Of a stretch of 64,000 nucleotides of DNA, positions 43,609-52,601 are shown piece after piece. Source of the DNA: Pelomonas sp937871895 (GTDB lineage: Bacteria; Pseudomonadota; Gammaproteobacteria; Burkholderiales; Burkholderiaceae_C); assembly GCF_046348265.1 (NCBI RefSeq), contig NZ_JAXMEO010000010.1, one strand, 5' to 3'. Under the pieces are notes generated by a model. That model ran no database searches and was not told the DNA's origin. It saw only the letters and a list, made by a program, of their open reading frames with translations. A program made the translations under genes and the position numbers. The first letter of the stretch is position 1. Each line of letters starts with the position of its first letter.

Positions 43609-44874
43609 TCAGAGACGCGCCAGCATGGGCTTGGTGATGAGCACGACGCCGTTCTCGGTGCGCTCAAAGCGCTGCGCGTCGAGCTCGGGGTTCTCGCCGA
43701 CGACCAGGCCCTCGGGGATCTCGCAGGCGCGGTCGACGATGACCTTGGTGAGCCGGCAATGCCGCCCCACCGTGACGCCCGGCAACAGCACCGATTGGTG
43801 GATGTTGCAGAAGGAGTTGATGCGCACGTTGTTGAACAGCACCGACTGCACGACGTGCGAGCCCGACACGATGCAGCCCGCGCTGACGATGGCATTGACC
43901 GTCATGCCATGCATGCCGTTGGCGTCGGGGATGAACTTGGCCGGCGGCAGCTGGCGCTGGTAGGTCCAGATGGGCCAGTCGGTGTCGTAGATGTCAAGCT
44001 CGGGGCTGATGGAGGCGAGGTCGAGGTTGGCGGCCCAGAAGGCGTCGAGCGTGCCGACGTCGCGCCAGTAGGGCGGCGAGCCATTGGGGTTGTGGATCAC
44101 GCTCAGCGCAAAGGGATGGGCCACGGCGCGGCCCTCGGCCACCGTCTTGGGGATCACGTCCTTGCCGAAATCGTGGCTGGAGTCGGGGTCGGCCAGGTCC
44201 TCTTCGAGCAGGCGGTAGAGGTAGTCGGAATTGAAGATGTAGATGCCCATGCTCGCGAGCGAGGACTCGGGCTTGCCGGGCATGGCGGGCGGGTCGGCGG
44301 GCTTTTCCTGGAAAGCGGTGATGCGGCGCTCTTCGTCCACGGCCATCACGCCGAAGGCCGAGGCCTCGCTGCGCGGCACCTCGATGCAGCCGACTGTGCA
44401 GCCGGCGCCCTTGGCGACGTGGTCGGCCAGCATGACGGAGTAGTCCATCTTGTAGACGTGGTCGCCGGCCAGCACGACGATGTACTCGGCATTGGTGCTC
44501 TGGACGATGTCGAGGTTCTGGTAGACGGCGTCGGCGGTGCCGCGGTACCAGTGCTCCTCGTCCACGCGCTGCTGCGCGGGCATCAGGTCCACGGTCTCGT
44601 TCAGCTCGGCCCGCAAGAAGCCCCAGCCGCGCTGGATGTGGCGCAAGAGCGAGTGGCTCTTGTACTGGGTGACGACGCCGATGCGGCGGATGCCGGAGTT
44701 GACGCAGTTCGACAGGGCGAAGTCGATGATGCGGAACTTGCCGCCGAAGTACACGGCGGGCTTGGCGCGCGCATCGGTCAGTTGCTTGAGGCGCGAGCCT
44801 CGGCCTCCAGCCAGGACCAGGGCGATGGCTCGGCGAGCGAGCTGATGGGGCACGGGGGACACGGGAGGCGGCAT
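43609..44874 (-). CDS. glgC: Glucose-1-phosphate adenylyltransferase
   Basis: A 421-residue ADP-glucose pyrophosphorylase. It has the nucleotide-binding ALVLAGGRGSRLKQLTDARAKPAVYFGGKFRIIDFALSNC, the sugar-phosphate-binding GDHVYKMDYSVML and FQEKPADPP, and a C-terminal left-handed beta-helix with PGVTVGRHCRLTKVIVDR. It makes ADP-glucose for glgA. The start at 44874 (MPPPVSPVPHQL) follows a GGAG; an upstream in-frame start at 44907 is less likely. It is divergent from feoA across 158 bases. Confidence 0.95.
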   Translation of the reverse strand: MPPPVSPVPHQLARRAIALVLAGGRGSRLKQLTDARAKPAVYFGGKFRIIDFALSNCVNSGIRRIGVVTQYKSHSLLRHIQRGWGFLRAELNETVDLMPAQQRVDEEHWYRGTADAVYQNLDIVQSTNAEYIVVLAGDHVYKMDYSVMLADHVAKGAGCTVGCIEVPRSEASAFGVMAVDEERRITAFQEKPADPPAMPGKPESSLASMGIYIFNSDYLYRLLEEDLADPDSSHDFGKDVIPKTVAEGRAVAHPFALSVIHNPNGSPPYWRDVGTLDAFWAANLDLASISPELDIYDTDWPIWTYQRQLPPAKFIPDANGMHGMTVNAIVSAGCIVSGSHVVQSVLFNNVRINSFCNIHQSVLLPGVTVGRHCRLTKVIVDRACEIPEGLVVGENPELDAQRFERTENGVVLITKPMLARL

Positions 44875-45000
44875 GAAAGAAAGCTCCTTGTTATCTGCCG
44901 AAACCACTGACGAGGGCGCGACTGCTGGGGTATCTCAAGAGCTGTGCCAACTTCCGGCTTTGATGCAGGTCAGCCTGCGAGCCGGAGGCCGACGGACAAT

Positions 45001-45018
45001 GCAAAGCGTCTCATTTGC
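45001..45018 (+). promoter_or_regulatory. Possible Fur box before feoAB
   Basis: GCAAA-N8-TTTGC with AATGAGA on the minus strand resembles half of a Fur site and lies 15 bases before feoA. Only about half of the 19-mer consensus matches, so this is tentative and leans on context. Confidence 0.3.
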
Positions 45019-45032
45019 ATTTGCCAGGCTCC

Positions 45033-45296
45033 ATGTCGCCCAGCCTACCACCGCCCTTGAACGTGGCCTCACTCCCCGTGAAGGGGCGTGGCATCGTGCG
45101 CGCCATCCATGCGCCCGAGGGTCAAGCCGCGCTCGTGCAACAACTCGGGGATCTGGGCTTCCTGCAGGGGGAGGCGGTCACCGTCCTGCGGCATGGCTGG
45201 CTGGGCGGGGACCCGATTTTGGTGCGCGTTGGCGGCGCCACCTATGCGCTGCGCCGCGCTGAGGCGCAGTGCATCGAAGTGGAGCGGGCCGCATGA
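45033..45296 (+). CDS. feoA: FeoA, ferrous iron transport accessory protein
   Basis: An 87-residue SH3-like protein with the FeoA pattern: GRGIVRAIHAPEGQAALVQQLGDLGFLQGEAVTVLRHGWLGGDPILVRVGGATYALRRAEAQCIEV. It probably stimulates FeoB. A TTG six codons upstream is possible, but the ATG at 45033 is preferred. It overlaps feoB by four bases (ATGA). Confidence 0.9.
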   Translation: MSPSLPPPLNVASLPVKGRGIVRAIHAPEGQAALVQQLGDLGFLQGEAVTVLRHGWLGGDPILVRVGGATYALRRAEAQCIEVERAA

Positions 45297-47197
45297 CGGC
45301 CGAGGCCATCGTCCACATGCAGCGCGGCCACGGCCCGCTGCTGGCCCTGGTGGGCAACCCCAACTGCGGCAAGACCGCGCTCTTCAACCGCCTGACGGGC
45401 AGCCGCCAGAAGGTGGCCAACTACGCGGGCGTGACCGTCGAGCGCAAGGAAGGCCGCATGACGAGCAGCGCCGGCCGAGCCCTGCGCCTGCTTGACTTGC
45501 CCGGCACCTACAGCCTGCACCCCCGCTCGCCCGACGAGCGGGTCACGCGCGACGTGCTGACCGGCCACGCCGCCGGTGAGCGCCGGCCCGACGTGGCGCT
45601 GTGCGTCGTCAACGCCACCCACCTGCGGCGCCATCTGCGCCTAGTGCTGGCCGTGCAACGCCTGGGCCTGCCCGTGGTGGTGGTGCTCAACATGATCGAC
45701 ATTGCCCAGCGGCGCGGCCTGCGGGTGGACGCCGAGGCGCTGTCGCGCGAGCTGGGCGTGCCGGTGATTGCCACCGTGGCGACCAAGGGCCAGGGGCTGG
45801 ATGCACTGCGCGCCGCGCTGGACGAGCCCGGGCTGTGGGAGCGTTCGGCCCGCGCCGTGGCTGCTGCGCCGGCCCCGGCCGGGTCGCCCGAAGACCGGCA
45901 CGACGCCGAGCGCGTGCACGACTTGCTGGACCGACTGGGTATGGCGGCCGAGCACCCGGCCCAGTTGGAGGACCGCGTGGACGCCATGCTGCTGCACCGC
46001 GTGGCCGGGCCGCTGCTGCTGGCGGCTTTGCTCTTCCTGATGTTCCAGGCCGTGTTTGCCTGGGCGCAAGCGCCCATGGACGCCATCAAGGAGGCGACCG
46101 AGTGGCTGGGCACGACCGTGGGCCAGTTGCTGGCCGGCAGCGCGCTCGATGGCTGGCCGCGCAGCCTACTGGTGGACGGCGTGATTGCGGGCGCAGGCGG
46201 CGTGGTGGTCTTCCTGCCGCAGATCGTGATCCTGTTCTTCTTCATCCTGGTGCTGGAGGAGTCGGGCTACCTGCCGCGCGCCGCCTTTTTGCTGGACCGC
46301 ATCATGGGCAGCGTGGGGCTGTCGGGGCGGTCCTTCATCCCGCTGTTGTCGAGCTTTGCCTGCGCCATCCCGGGCATCATGGCCACGCGCACGATTGCCA
46401 ACCCGCGCGACCGACGCATCACGATGCTGATCGCGCCCTTGATGACCTGCTCGGCCCGGCTGCCCGTGTACGCACTCTTGATCGGCGCCTTCATCCCGCG
46501 CAGGGATGTCGGCGGCTTCGAGTTGCAAGGCCTGGTGCTGTTTGGCCTTTATGTGGCCGGCATCGCCAGCGCCTTTGCGGTGGCCTGGGTGCTCAAGCGC
46601 TTCACGCAGGGCGCCCAGATCCGCACCCTGATGATGGAGCTGCCCAACTACCATTGGCCCGACCCGCGCTCCATCGTCATCGGCCTGTGGCAGCGGGTGG
46701 TGATCTTCATGCGGCGCGTGGGCGGTGTGATCCTGACCATGACCATCCTGCTGTGGTTCCTGGCCAGCTTCCCGGGTGCGCCGGAAGGCGCCACGGCGCC
46801 CGCCATCGAGTACAGCTTTGCCGGCCGCATCGGGGCCTTGTTGGCGCATGTGTTTGCCCCGCTGGGCTTCAACTGGCAGATCAGCATCGCCCTGGTGCCC
46901 GGCATGGCGGCACGCGAGGTGATGGTCAGCTCGCTGGGCACTGTCTATGCGCTCTCCGCCACCGGCGAAGAAGCCGCCCAGGCCCTGATGCCGGTGCTGG
47001 CGCAGGCCTGGAGCCTGCCCACGGCCTTGGCCTTGCTGGCCTGGTTCGTGTTTGCACCGCAGTGCCTGTCGACCTTGGCGACGGTGAAGCGCGAGACCGG
47101 CGGCTGGAAGATGCCCGCGCTGATGGCCGGCTATCTGTTTGCGCTGGCCTACCTGGCCGCCTTCATCACCTACCGCGTGGCCTCAGCCCTGCTCTGA
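45293..47197 (+). CDS. feoB: FeoB, GTP-driven ferrous iron transporter
   Basis: A 634-residue protein, at the short end for FeoB. The cytoplasmic G domain has G1 GNPNCGKT (21-28), G3 DLPGTYSLHPRSPDE and G4 NMID. The membrane part has two gate domains with SFACAIPGIMATRTI and MTCSARLPVYALLIGAF. It takes up Fe2+ across the inner membrane under low-oxygen conditions, which suits an NO-reducing organism. It is translationally coupled to feoA. The 3' end overlaps the convergent methyltransferase gene by 15 bases. No feoC was seen. Confidence 0.95.
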   Translation: MTAEAIVHMQRGHGPLLALVGNPNCGKTALFNRLTGSRQKVANYAGVTVERKEGRMTSSAGRALRLLDLPGTYSLHPRSPDERVTRDVLTGHAAGERRPDVALCVVNATHLRRHLRLVLAVQRLGLPVVVVLNMIDIAQRRGLRVDAEALSRELGVPVIATVATKGQGLDALRAALDEPGLWERSARAVAAAPAPAGSPEDRHDAERVHDLLDRLGMAAEHPAQLEDRVDAMLLHRVAGPLLLAALLFLMFQAVFAWAQAPMDAIKEATEWLGTTVGQLLAGSALDGWPRSLLVDGVIAGAGGVVVFLPQIVILFFFILVLEESGYLPRAAFLLDRIMGSVGLSGRSFIPLLSSFACAIPGIMATRTIANPRDRRITMLIAPLMTCSARLPVYALLIGAFIPRRDVGGFELQGLVLFGLYVAGIASAFAVAWVLKRFTQGAQIRTLMMELPNYHWPDPRSIVIGLWQRVVIFMRRVGGVILTMTILLWFLASFPGAPEGATAPAIEYSFAGRIGALLAHVFAPLGFNWQISIALVPGMAAREVMVSSLGTVYALSATGEEAAQALMPVLAQAWSLPTALALLAWFVFAPQCLSTLATVKRETGGWKMPALMAGYLFALAYLAAFITYRVASALL

Positions 47198-47962
47198 GCG
47201 GCGCCGCTCGCTCTCGTACAGGCAGATCGCCGCGGCGGCGGCGACATTGAGCGACTCCTCGCCGCCCGGCTGCGGAATGCTGACCGTGAGCGGGCAGCGC
47301 GCCAGCAGGGCCTCCGAGACGCCCTGCCCTTCGTGCCCCATCACCCAGGCGCACGGGCTGGGCAGCGCCGCGCGGTGCAGTGGCGCCATGGCATGCGAGC
47401 TGGTGGCCACCAGGGGCACGCGCAGCGCATCCAGGTCGTCGGCGGCCAGGCCTTCGATCAGCTGCAAACCGAAGTGCGCGCCCATGCCGGCGCGCAGCAC
47501 CTTAGGCGCCCAAAGCGCCGCCGTGCCCTTGAGCGCCAGCACCTGACGCACGCCAAAGGCCGCCGCGCTGCGCAGGATGGCACCCACGTTGCCGGCGTCC
47601 TGCAAGCGGTCCAGCACCACGGTGGCCGCGTCGGGCAGCAGCGCAGGCGCGGAGGGCAGGCTGAACTCGGCGCCCAGCAGCGCGGGGGACTCCAGCGTGC
47701 TGAGCGGCTTGAACAGCTCCGCCGGCACGACCAGGGCCTTGGCGGCACCTTCGGCCAGGGCGAACAGCTCGGGGCGCGCAGCGGCGGCCTCGGTCAGCAC
47801 GACGAGGCTGGGCGTCCAGCCCCGCTGCCGCGCCGCGCGCAGCAGGTGGTCACCTTCGACCCACAGGCTGCCAAGCTTGCGATAGGCGCTGCCGTCAGCC
47901 GCGAGCTTGCGCAGGCGCACGAGGCTCGGGTTGTCACGCGAGCTGACGTGAATGGGGTTCAT
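47183..47962 (-). CDS. TrmH/SpoU-family rRNA/tRNA 2'-O-methyltransferase
   Basis: A 259-residue SPOUT enzyme. The N-terminal L30e-like substrate domain begins VSSRDNPSLVRLRKLAADG. The knotted AdoMet domain has motif 1 LQDAGNVGAILRSAAAFG, motif 2 WVMGHEGQGVS and motif 3 SIPQPGGEESLNVAAAAAICLYE. It methylates a ribose in rRNA or tRNA; the position is unknown. Its start overlaps the rnhB stop as ATGA, so it is the last gene of the long minus-strand block. Confidence 0.9.
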   Translation of the reverse strand: MNPIHVSSRDNPSLVRLRKLAADGSAYRKLGSLWVEGDHLLRAARQRGWTPSLVVLTEAAAARPELFALAEGAAKALVVPAELFKPLSTLESPALLGAEFSLPSAPALLPDAATVVLDRLQDAGNVGAILRSAAAFGVRQVLALKGTAALWAPKVLRAGMGAHFGLQLIEGLAADDLDALRVPLVATSSHAMAPLHRAALPSPCAWVMGHEGQGVSEALLARCPLTVSIPQPGGEESLNVAAAAAICLYESERRRSEQG

Positions 47963-48582
47963 TGCTGCGACTCTCGCACGGGCGCAAAGCTGAGCCGGTG
48001 CCAGGGGCTGGGGCCGTGCTCGCGCAGCGCGGCCAGGTGCTCGGGCGTGGGGTAGCCCTTGTGGGTGGCAAAGCCGTAGGCTGGATAGGTCTCGTGCATG
48101 GTCAGGCACTGTCGGTCGCGCGTCACCTTGGCCAGGATGCTGGCGGCCGAGATGGCGGGGACCTTGGCGTCGCCCTTGACGATGGCCTCGGCCGGCATCG
48201 GCAGCTTGGGCAGGCGGTTGCCGTCCACCTGCACGAGCGTGGGCTTGAGCCGCAGGCCGCTGACGGCGCGCTGCATGGCCAGCAGCGTGGCCTGCAGGAT
48301 GTTGAGGCGGTCGATCTCTTCGGGGCTCGCCTCGGCGATGCAGAAGCACAGGGCCTTGGCGCGGATCTCGTCGAAGAGCTTCTCGCGCTTGAGGGCCGTC
48401 AGCACTTTGGAATCGGCCAAGCCCTTGATGGGCTGCAGCTCGTCGAGGATGACCGCCGCCGCGACCACCGGGCCGGCCAGCGGGCCACGGCCGGCCTCGT
48501 CCACACCAGCCATCAGGCCGGGGCCGTCGAGCAGGCCCAGGGCCATCTGTTCAGGCGTGGCCAAGGATTTGCGCGATGGCAT
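47959..48582 (-). CDS. rnhB: Ribonuclease HII
   Basis: A 207-residue enzyme degrading RNA in RNA-DNA hybrids and removing misincorporated ribonucleotides. The catalytic motif is LMAGVDEAGRGPLAGPVVAA, with later acidic residues in SKVLTALKREKLFDEI and LVQVDGNRLP. The start at 48582 (MPSRKSLATPEQMALGL) overlaps lpxB by 32 bases; an ATG at 48546, just past the lpxB stop, is the alternative. The lpxB-rnhB order is typical. Confidence 0.92.
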   Translation of the reverse strand: MPSRKSLATPEQMALGLLDGPGLMAGVDEAGRGPLAGPVVAAAVILDELQPIKGLADSKVLTALKREKLFDEIRAKALCFCIAEASPEEIDRLNILQATLLAMQRAVSGLRLKPTLVQVDGNRLPKLPMPAEAIVKGDAKVPAISAASILAKVTRDRQCLTMHETYPAYGFATHKGYPTPEHLAALREHGPSPWHRLSFAPVRESQQ

Positions 48583-49675
48583 GGGCGGCCTGCGTGGCGG
48601 TGTCGCGCCGCAGCAGTTCGTGCTGTTGAACAAAGGCCGCGTGCAGGCGCTCGCGGCGCGGCGCATCGGCCAGCAGGCTCTCGGCCTCACGGGCGAGGTT
48701 CTCAGGTGTGCAGGCGTCTTGCAGCAACTCCGGGACCAGGAACTCGCGCGCAATGATGTTGGGCAGGCCGATCCAGGGCTGCAGGGCCTTGCCCTTCATG
48801 CGCCAGTGGTTGAGGGCATGCAGCTTGTAGGCGATCACCATCGGCCGCTTGAAAAGCGCCGCCTCCAGCGCCGCCGTGCCACTGGCCACCAGGGTCAGAT
48901 CGCAGGCCGCCAGCACGGTGTGCGACTGGCCATCGACGAGCTGGATGGGTGCATCGCCCACCAGCGGCTCAACCAGGGGCCGCAAGCCCGGCGCCACCGG
49001 CAGCACGAAGCGGCGACCCGGCTGCTGCAGTCGGCGCGCCGCCGCGATCAACGGGGGTGCGATGTAGCGGATCTCGCTCTTGCGGCTGCCGGGCAGCAGG
49101 GCGATCACAGTGTCGTCGGCACACAGCCCCAGGGCTGCTCGCGCTGCTTCGCGTGGGGGCTCTATCGGGATGGCATCGGCCAGCGGGTGGCCCACATAGC
49201 TGGCGGCAATGCCGCCGCGCTGCAGGATCTCGGGCTCCCAGGGGAAGAGGCAGAGCACATGGTCGGCGGCGACACGGATCTTCTCGATGCGCTCGGGCCG
49301 CCAGGCCCAGATGGAGGGGCAGACGAAGTGAACCGTCTTGAGCCCCGCCGCGCGCAAACGCGCCTCCAGCCCGAAGTTGAAGTCGGGGGCATCGATGCCG
49401 ATGAACACATCCGGCCGCTCAGCCAGCAATCGGTTGCCAAGCTGCTTGCGGATGGACAACAGCTCACGCAGGTTCAGCAGTGCGTCCACGTAGCCGAAAA
49501 CTGAGAGCTTGCTGCTGGGCCACCAGGCTTCAAAGCCCTGAGCCTGCATCTTGGGTCCACCGATGCCTTGTGCTCTCAACGCAGGCCAGCGGGCGCGCAG
49601 GCCTTGCAAAAGCAGGCTGGCGAGCAGGTCCCCGCTCGCCTCGCCTGCGACCATGCCGAACCGAGGGACCACCAT
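48551..49675 (-). CDS. lpxB: Lipid-A-disaccharide synthase
   Basis: A 374-residue GT19 glycosyltransferase beginning MVVPRFGMVAGEASGDLLASLLLQ. It has the conserved VDGQSHTVLAACDLTLVASGTAALEAALF and PNIIAREFLVPELLQ. It joins UDP-2,3-diacylglucosamine and lipid X at the inner membrane. A repeat-bearing gap of 113 bases separates it from the lpxA stop. Confidence 0.95.
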   Translation of the reverse strand: MVVPRFGMVAGEASGDLLASLLLQGLRARWPALRAQGIGGPKMQAQGFEAWWPSSKLSVFGYVDALLNLRELLSIRKQLGNRLLAERPDVFIGIDAPDFNFGLEARLRAAGLKTVHFVCPSIWAWRPERIEKIRVAADHVLCLFPWEPEILQRGGIAASYVGHPLADAIPIEPPREAARAALGLCADDTVIALLPGSRKSEIRYIAPPLIAAARRLQQPGRRFVLPVAPGLRPLVEPLVGDAPIQLVDGQSHTVLAACDLTLVASGTAALEAALFKRPMVIAYKLHALNHWRMKGKALQPWIGLPNIIAREFLVPELLQDACTPENLAREAESLLADAPRRERLHAAFVQQHELLRRDTATQAAHAIAQILGHA

Positions 49676-49729
49676 GCCTGAGCGCTACAGAGTGCCTTCC
49701 CCAGCGGCAGCCCTGGATCCGGCTTGGCC

Positions 49730-49784
49730 GGTCCAGTGGCTGCGCCCCCTTGAGGGGGCCGGCGTAGCCGGTAGGGGGTGGACC
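49730..49784. repeat. Hairpin-rich intergenic repeat between lpxA and lpxB
   Basis: Outer arms GGTCCA (49730-49735) and TGGACC (49779-49784) enclose two hairpins: GCCCCCT-TG-AGGGGGC (49744-49759) and CCGGC-GTA-GCCGG (49759-49771). Similar elements are, from memory, scattered through Comamonadaceae-type genomes. It interrupts an otherwise nearly gapless gene block. Confidence 0.6.
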
Positions 49785-49788
49785 ATGT

Positions 49789-50579
49789 TCAGCGAACGAT
49801 GCCGTACTTTGCGGCGGCAATGAAATCAAGCAGTGCGTCGATGTCACCATCAGCGACGCCCCCTCGCTACCGCGCAAAGCGCCGATGGCCGCCTTCGCCT
49901 CTTCCAAAGTGAGGCCGCTGCGGTAGAGCAACTTGTGCATCTCGCGGATCACGCCGATACGTTCGGCCGAGAAGTCACGGCGCTTGAGGCCCACGACGTT
50001 GACGGCGCGCACGGCGAGCGGGTTGCCATCCACCGTCATGAAGGGCGGCACGTCCTGCGCCACATGGGCCTGGAAGCCGACCATGGCGTGGGCGCCAATG
50101 CGCATGCGCTGCAGCACGCCGGTAAGACCGCCCACGGTGGCCCAGTCCTCGACGACCACGTGGCCGGCCAAGGTGGCGTTGTTGGCCATCACCACCTGGT
50201 TGCCGATCTGCACGTCGTGCGCGACGTGGCAGTAGGCCATGATCCAGTTGTCGTTGCCGATGGTGGTCTCGCCCCGGTCCTGCACCGTACCCACATTGAG
50301 CGTGCAGAACTCGCGGATGGTGTTGCGGTCGCCGATGACCAGGGTGGTCGGCTCGCCCGCGTACTTCTTGTCCTGGTTGGCCGCGCCGATGGAGTTGAAC
50401 TGGAAGATGCGGTTGTCGCGGCCAACGGTGGTGTGGCCTTCAAGCACGCAATGGGGGCCAACCGTGGTGCCGGCGCCGATCGTCACGTGCGGCCCGATCA
50501 GCGAATAGGCGCCGACCTCGACGCTCTCATGCAACTGGGCGCCGGCTTCAACGATGGCAGTGGGATGAATCTTGGCCAT
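49789..50579 (-). CDS. lpxA: UDP-N-acetylglucosamine acyltransferase LpxA, frameshifted near the C-terminus
   Basis: A left-handed beta-helix acyltransferase that starts lipid A synthesis. It begins MAKIHPTAIVEAGAQLHESV, has hexapeptide repeats, a catalytic His in CHVAHDVQIGNQVVMANNA, and reaches EEAKAAIGALRGSEG. There the frame breaks in a run of five G (49859-49863 on the plus strand as C). One extra G would restore GGVADGDIDALLDFIAAAKY followed by GIVR and a stop at 49789, giving 263 residues. As written, translation runs on in the wrong frame to 49530, through the intergenic repeat and into lpxB. The gene is normally essential, so a sequence or assembly error is likely. Confidence 0.85.
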
Positions 50580-50588
50580 CTGCCGAGA

Positions 50589-51029
50589 TCAGCCTTCCAG
50601 ACGACGCATGGTGCACATCAACTCAGCCTCGGCCACGACCTGATCTCCCACCAATCCCCGTGCGGCGAACTTGTAGATGCCCGCCTTGCCGCGGCCCAGG
50701 GTCACGTCGAGGACGAGCTGGTCGCCCGGCTCGACAGGGCGCTTGAAGCGGGCTGCATCGACACCGGCGAAGTACACGACCGATTTCTCATCGAGCACGA
50801 TGTCCATGCTCTCGATGGCAAGCAAGGTGGCGGCTTGTGCCATCGCTTCGAGGATCAGCACCCCAGGCATCACGGGCCGGTGCGGGAAGTGGCCGGTGAA
50901 GAAGGGCTCATTGATCGAGACGTTCTTGATCGCGCGGATGCGTTCGCCCTTGACCAGCTCGTCGACGCGGTCCACGAGCAGGAAGGGGTAGCGGTGCGGC
51001 AGGCGCTTGAGGATGTCGTGGATGTTCAT
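50589..51029 (-). CDS. fabZ: 3-hydroxyacyl-ACP dehydratase FabZ
   Basis: A 146-residue hot-dog-fold dehydratase: MNIHDILKRLPHRYPFLLVD, NEPFFTGHFPHRPVMPGVLILEAMAQ with catalytic His, and the Glu in the following helix. It draws 3-hydroxymyristoyl-ACP, shared with LpxA/LpxD, toward fatty-acid elongation. Its start overlaps the lpxD stop as ATGA; lpxA begins nine bases after its stop. Confidence 0.96.
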   Translation of the reverse strand: MNIHDILKRLPHRYPFLLVDRVDELVKGERIRAIKNVSINEPFFTGHFPHRPVMPGVLILEAMAQAATLLAIESMDIVLDEKSVVYFAGVDAARFKRPVEPGDQLVLDVTLGRGKAGIYKFAARGLVGDQVVAEAELMCTMRRLEG

Positions 51030-52081
51030 GGTGCAGGTGTTTTATTGCTGTGCGGCGCCGCCTCCAGGGTGCGGACGCGATCTCGGAGCTGATGCAACCG
51101 CCTCAGGGTGGCGGCGTTCTTTTCCCAGCTGGCATTGTCTTCAAAGGGATAGACGCCGGTGTAGAGGCCCGGCTCGCTGATCGAGCGCGTGATCAAGGTG
51201 CAGGCCGAAACATGCACCTTGTCGGCGATGGTCAGGTGCCCCACGATGTTGGCCGCGCCGGCGATGGTGCAGTAGGCCCCGATGCGCGTGCTGCCGGCAA
51301 TGGCCGTGCAGCCGGCAATGGCCGTATGGCGCCCGATGTGCACGTTGTGGGCGATCTGGATCAGGTTGTCGAGCTTGACGCCGTCTTCGAGCACGGTGTC
51401 GCCCAGCGCCCCGCGATCGATGCAGGTGTTGGCGCCGATCTCGACGTCGTTGCCGATGCGCACGGCGCCCAACTGTTCGATCTTGACGTAGCCCTCGGGC
51501 GAGGGCGCAAAGCCAAAGCCGTCAGCCCCGATGACCGCGCCGCTGTGGACGATGCAACGCTCGCCAATCTGGCAATCAAATCCGAGCACCACCCGAGGCG
51601 CCAGTCGCGTGCCGGCGCCGATCTGCGCGTTGCGGCCGACGAAGCTGCCGGCACCGATCTGCGCGCCATCACCGATTCGGGCGCCGGACTCAATCACGGC
51701 CTGCGGCCCGATGAGCACGCCGTCGCCCAGCACGGCATCGGCAGCCACGACGGCACTGGGGTGCACGCCTGCGTCTGCAGCAGGGCGCACGCGCCCAGCC
51801 CACCACTGCGTGAGCCGTGCAAAGTAGCGGTAGGGGTCCGGCGTGACGATGGCGGCGCCACGCGCGCGCGCCGCATCGGCCGCAGCAGGCGCCACGATCA
51901 CGCAGGCTGCCGCCGTGCTCGCAAGTTGGGCTTGGTACTTGGGATTGGCGAGGAAGCTGATGCTCGCGCCATCGGCCACGTCCAGCGGTGCGATGCGGTC
52001 AATGCGCGTTTCGGGCGCACCAAACAAATCGCCGCCCAAGGCGGCGATCAGCTCTCCAAGCGTGGCGGGTGCCGGCTTCAC
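51026..52081 (-). CDS. lpxD: UDP-3-O-acylglucosamine N-acyltransferase
   Basis: A 351-residue hexapeptide-repeat acyltransferase. The N-terminal uridine-binding domain contains ISFLANPKYQAQLAST. A long beta-helix follows, with catalytic His in NLIQIAHNVHIGRHTAIAG. It adds the N-linked acyl chain in lipid A synthesis. The GTG at 52081 (reading MKPAPATLGELIAALGG) is chosen because it comes ten bases after the skp stop; the upstream frame lies inside skp. Confidence 0.93.
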   Translation of the reverse strand: MKPAPATLGELIAALGGDLFGAPETRIDRIAPLDVADGASISFLANPKYQAQLASTAAACVIVAPAAADAARARGAAIVTPDPYRYFARLTQWWAGRVRPAADAGVHPSAVVAADAVLGDGVLIGPQAVIESGARIGDGAQIGAGSFVGRNAQIGAGTRLAPRVVLGFDCQIGERCIVHSGAVIGADGFGFAPSPEGYVKIEQLGAVRIGNDVEIGANTCIDRGALGDTVLEDGVKLDNLIQIAHNVHIGRHTAIAGCTAIAGSTRIGAYCTIAGAANIVGHLTIADKVHVSACTLITRSISEPGLYTGVYPFEDNASWEKNAATLRRLHQLRDRVRTLEAAPHSNKTPAP

Positions 52082-52091
52082 GGCACGCGCC

Positions 52092-52601
52092 TTACTTCTG
52101 CGCGTTGAGGGCGTCGAGCACCTTCTTGGTGATGTCGACGCGGGCGCTGAAGTGAATCGCATCCTGCAGGATGAGGTCGTACTTCTCGTTGTCGAAGATC
52201 TGCTTGATCACGCGGTTGGCCTTTTCGACCACGGCGGACAGTTCCTCGTTGCGACGCTGGGTGACGTCTTCTTGATACTCGCGGCGCTTGCGCTCCAGGT
52301 CGCGCTGCTGCTCCAGGAAATCGCGCTGGCGGCGGCTACGCTCGGCCTCGGACAAGGTCGGGGCGTCCTTCTCCAGCTTCTCGGCCGTCGCGCGCAGCTT
52401 GTTGTCCAGCGCGACGAGATCCTTCTCGCGCTTGCCGAACTCGGCTTCCAGCTTGGTCTGTGCGGCCTTGGCGAGGTTGGACTCACGCAGCACGCGCTCG
52501 CTGTTGACGTAGCCGATCTTCAATTCCTGGGCTTGAACTGCCAGCGCCGGCATGGTCAAGGCTGCAGCGAGGGCAGCCACTTTCACAAACTTGCTGATCA
52601 T
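52092..52601 (-). CDS. skp: Skp/OmpH periplasmic chaperone
   Basis: A 169-residue protein with a signal peptide (KVAALAAALTMPALAVQAQ) and a long charged coiled-coil body (EAEFGKREKDLVALDNKLRA, QQRDLERKRREYQEDV). It keeps unfolded outer-membrane proteins soluble on the way to BamA. Its start overlaps the bamA stop (TGATG). Confidence 0.93.
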   Translation of the reverse strand: MISKFVKVAALAAALTMPALAVQAQELKIGYVNSERVLRESNLAKAAQTKLEAEFGKREKDLVALDNKLRATAEKLEKDAPTLSEAERSRRQRDFLEQQRDLERKRREYQEDVTQRRNEELSAVVEKANRVIKQIFDNEKYDLILQDAIHFSARVDITKKVLDALNAQK

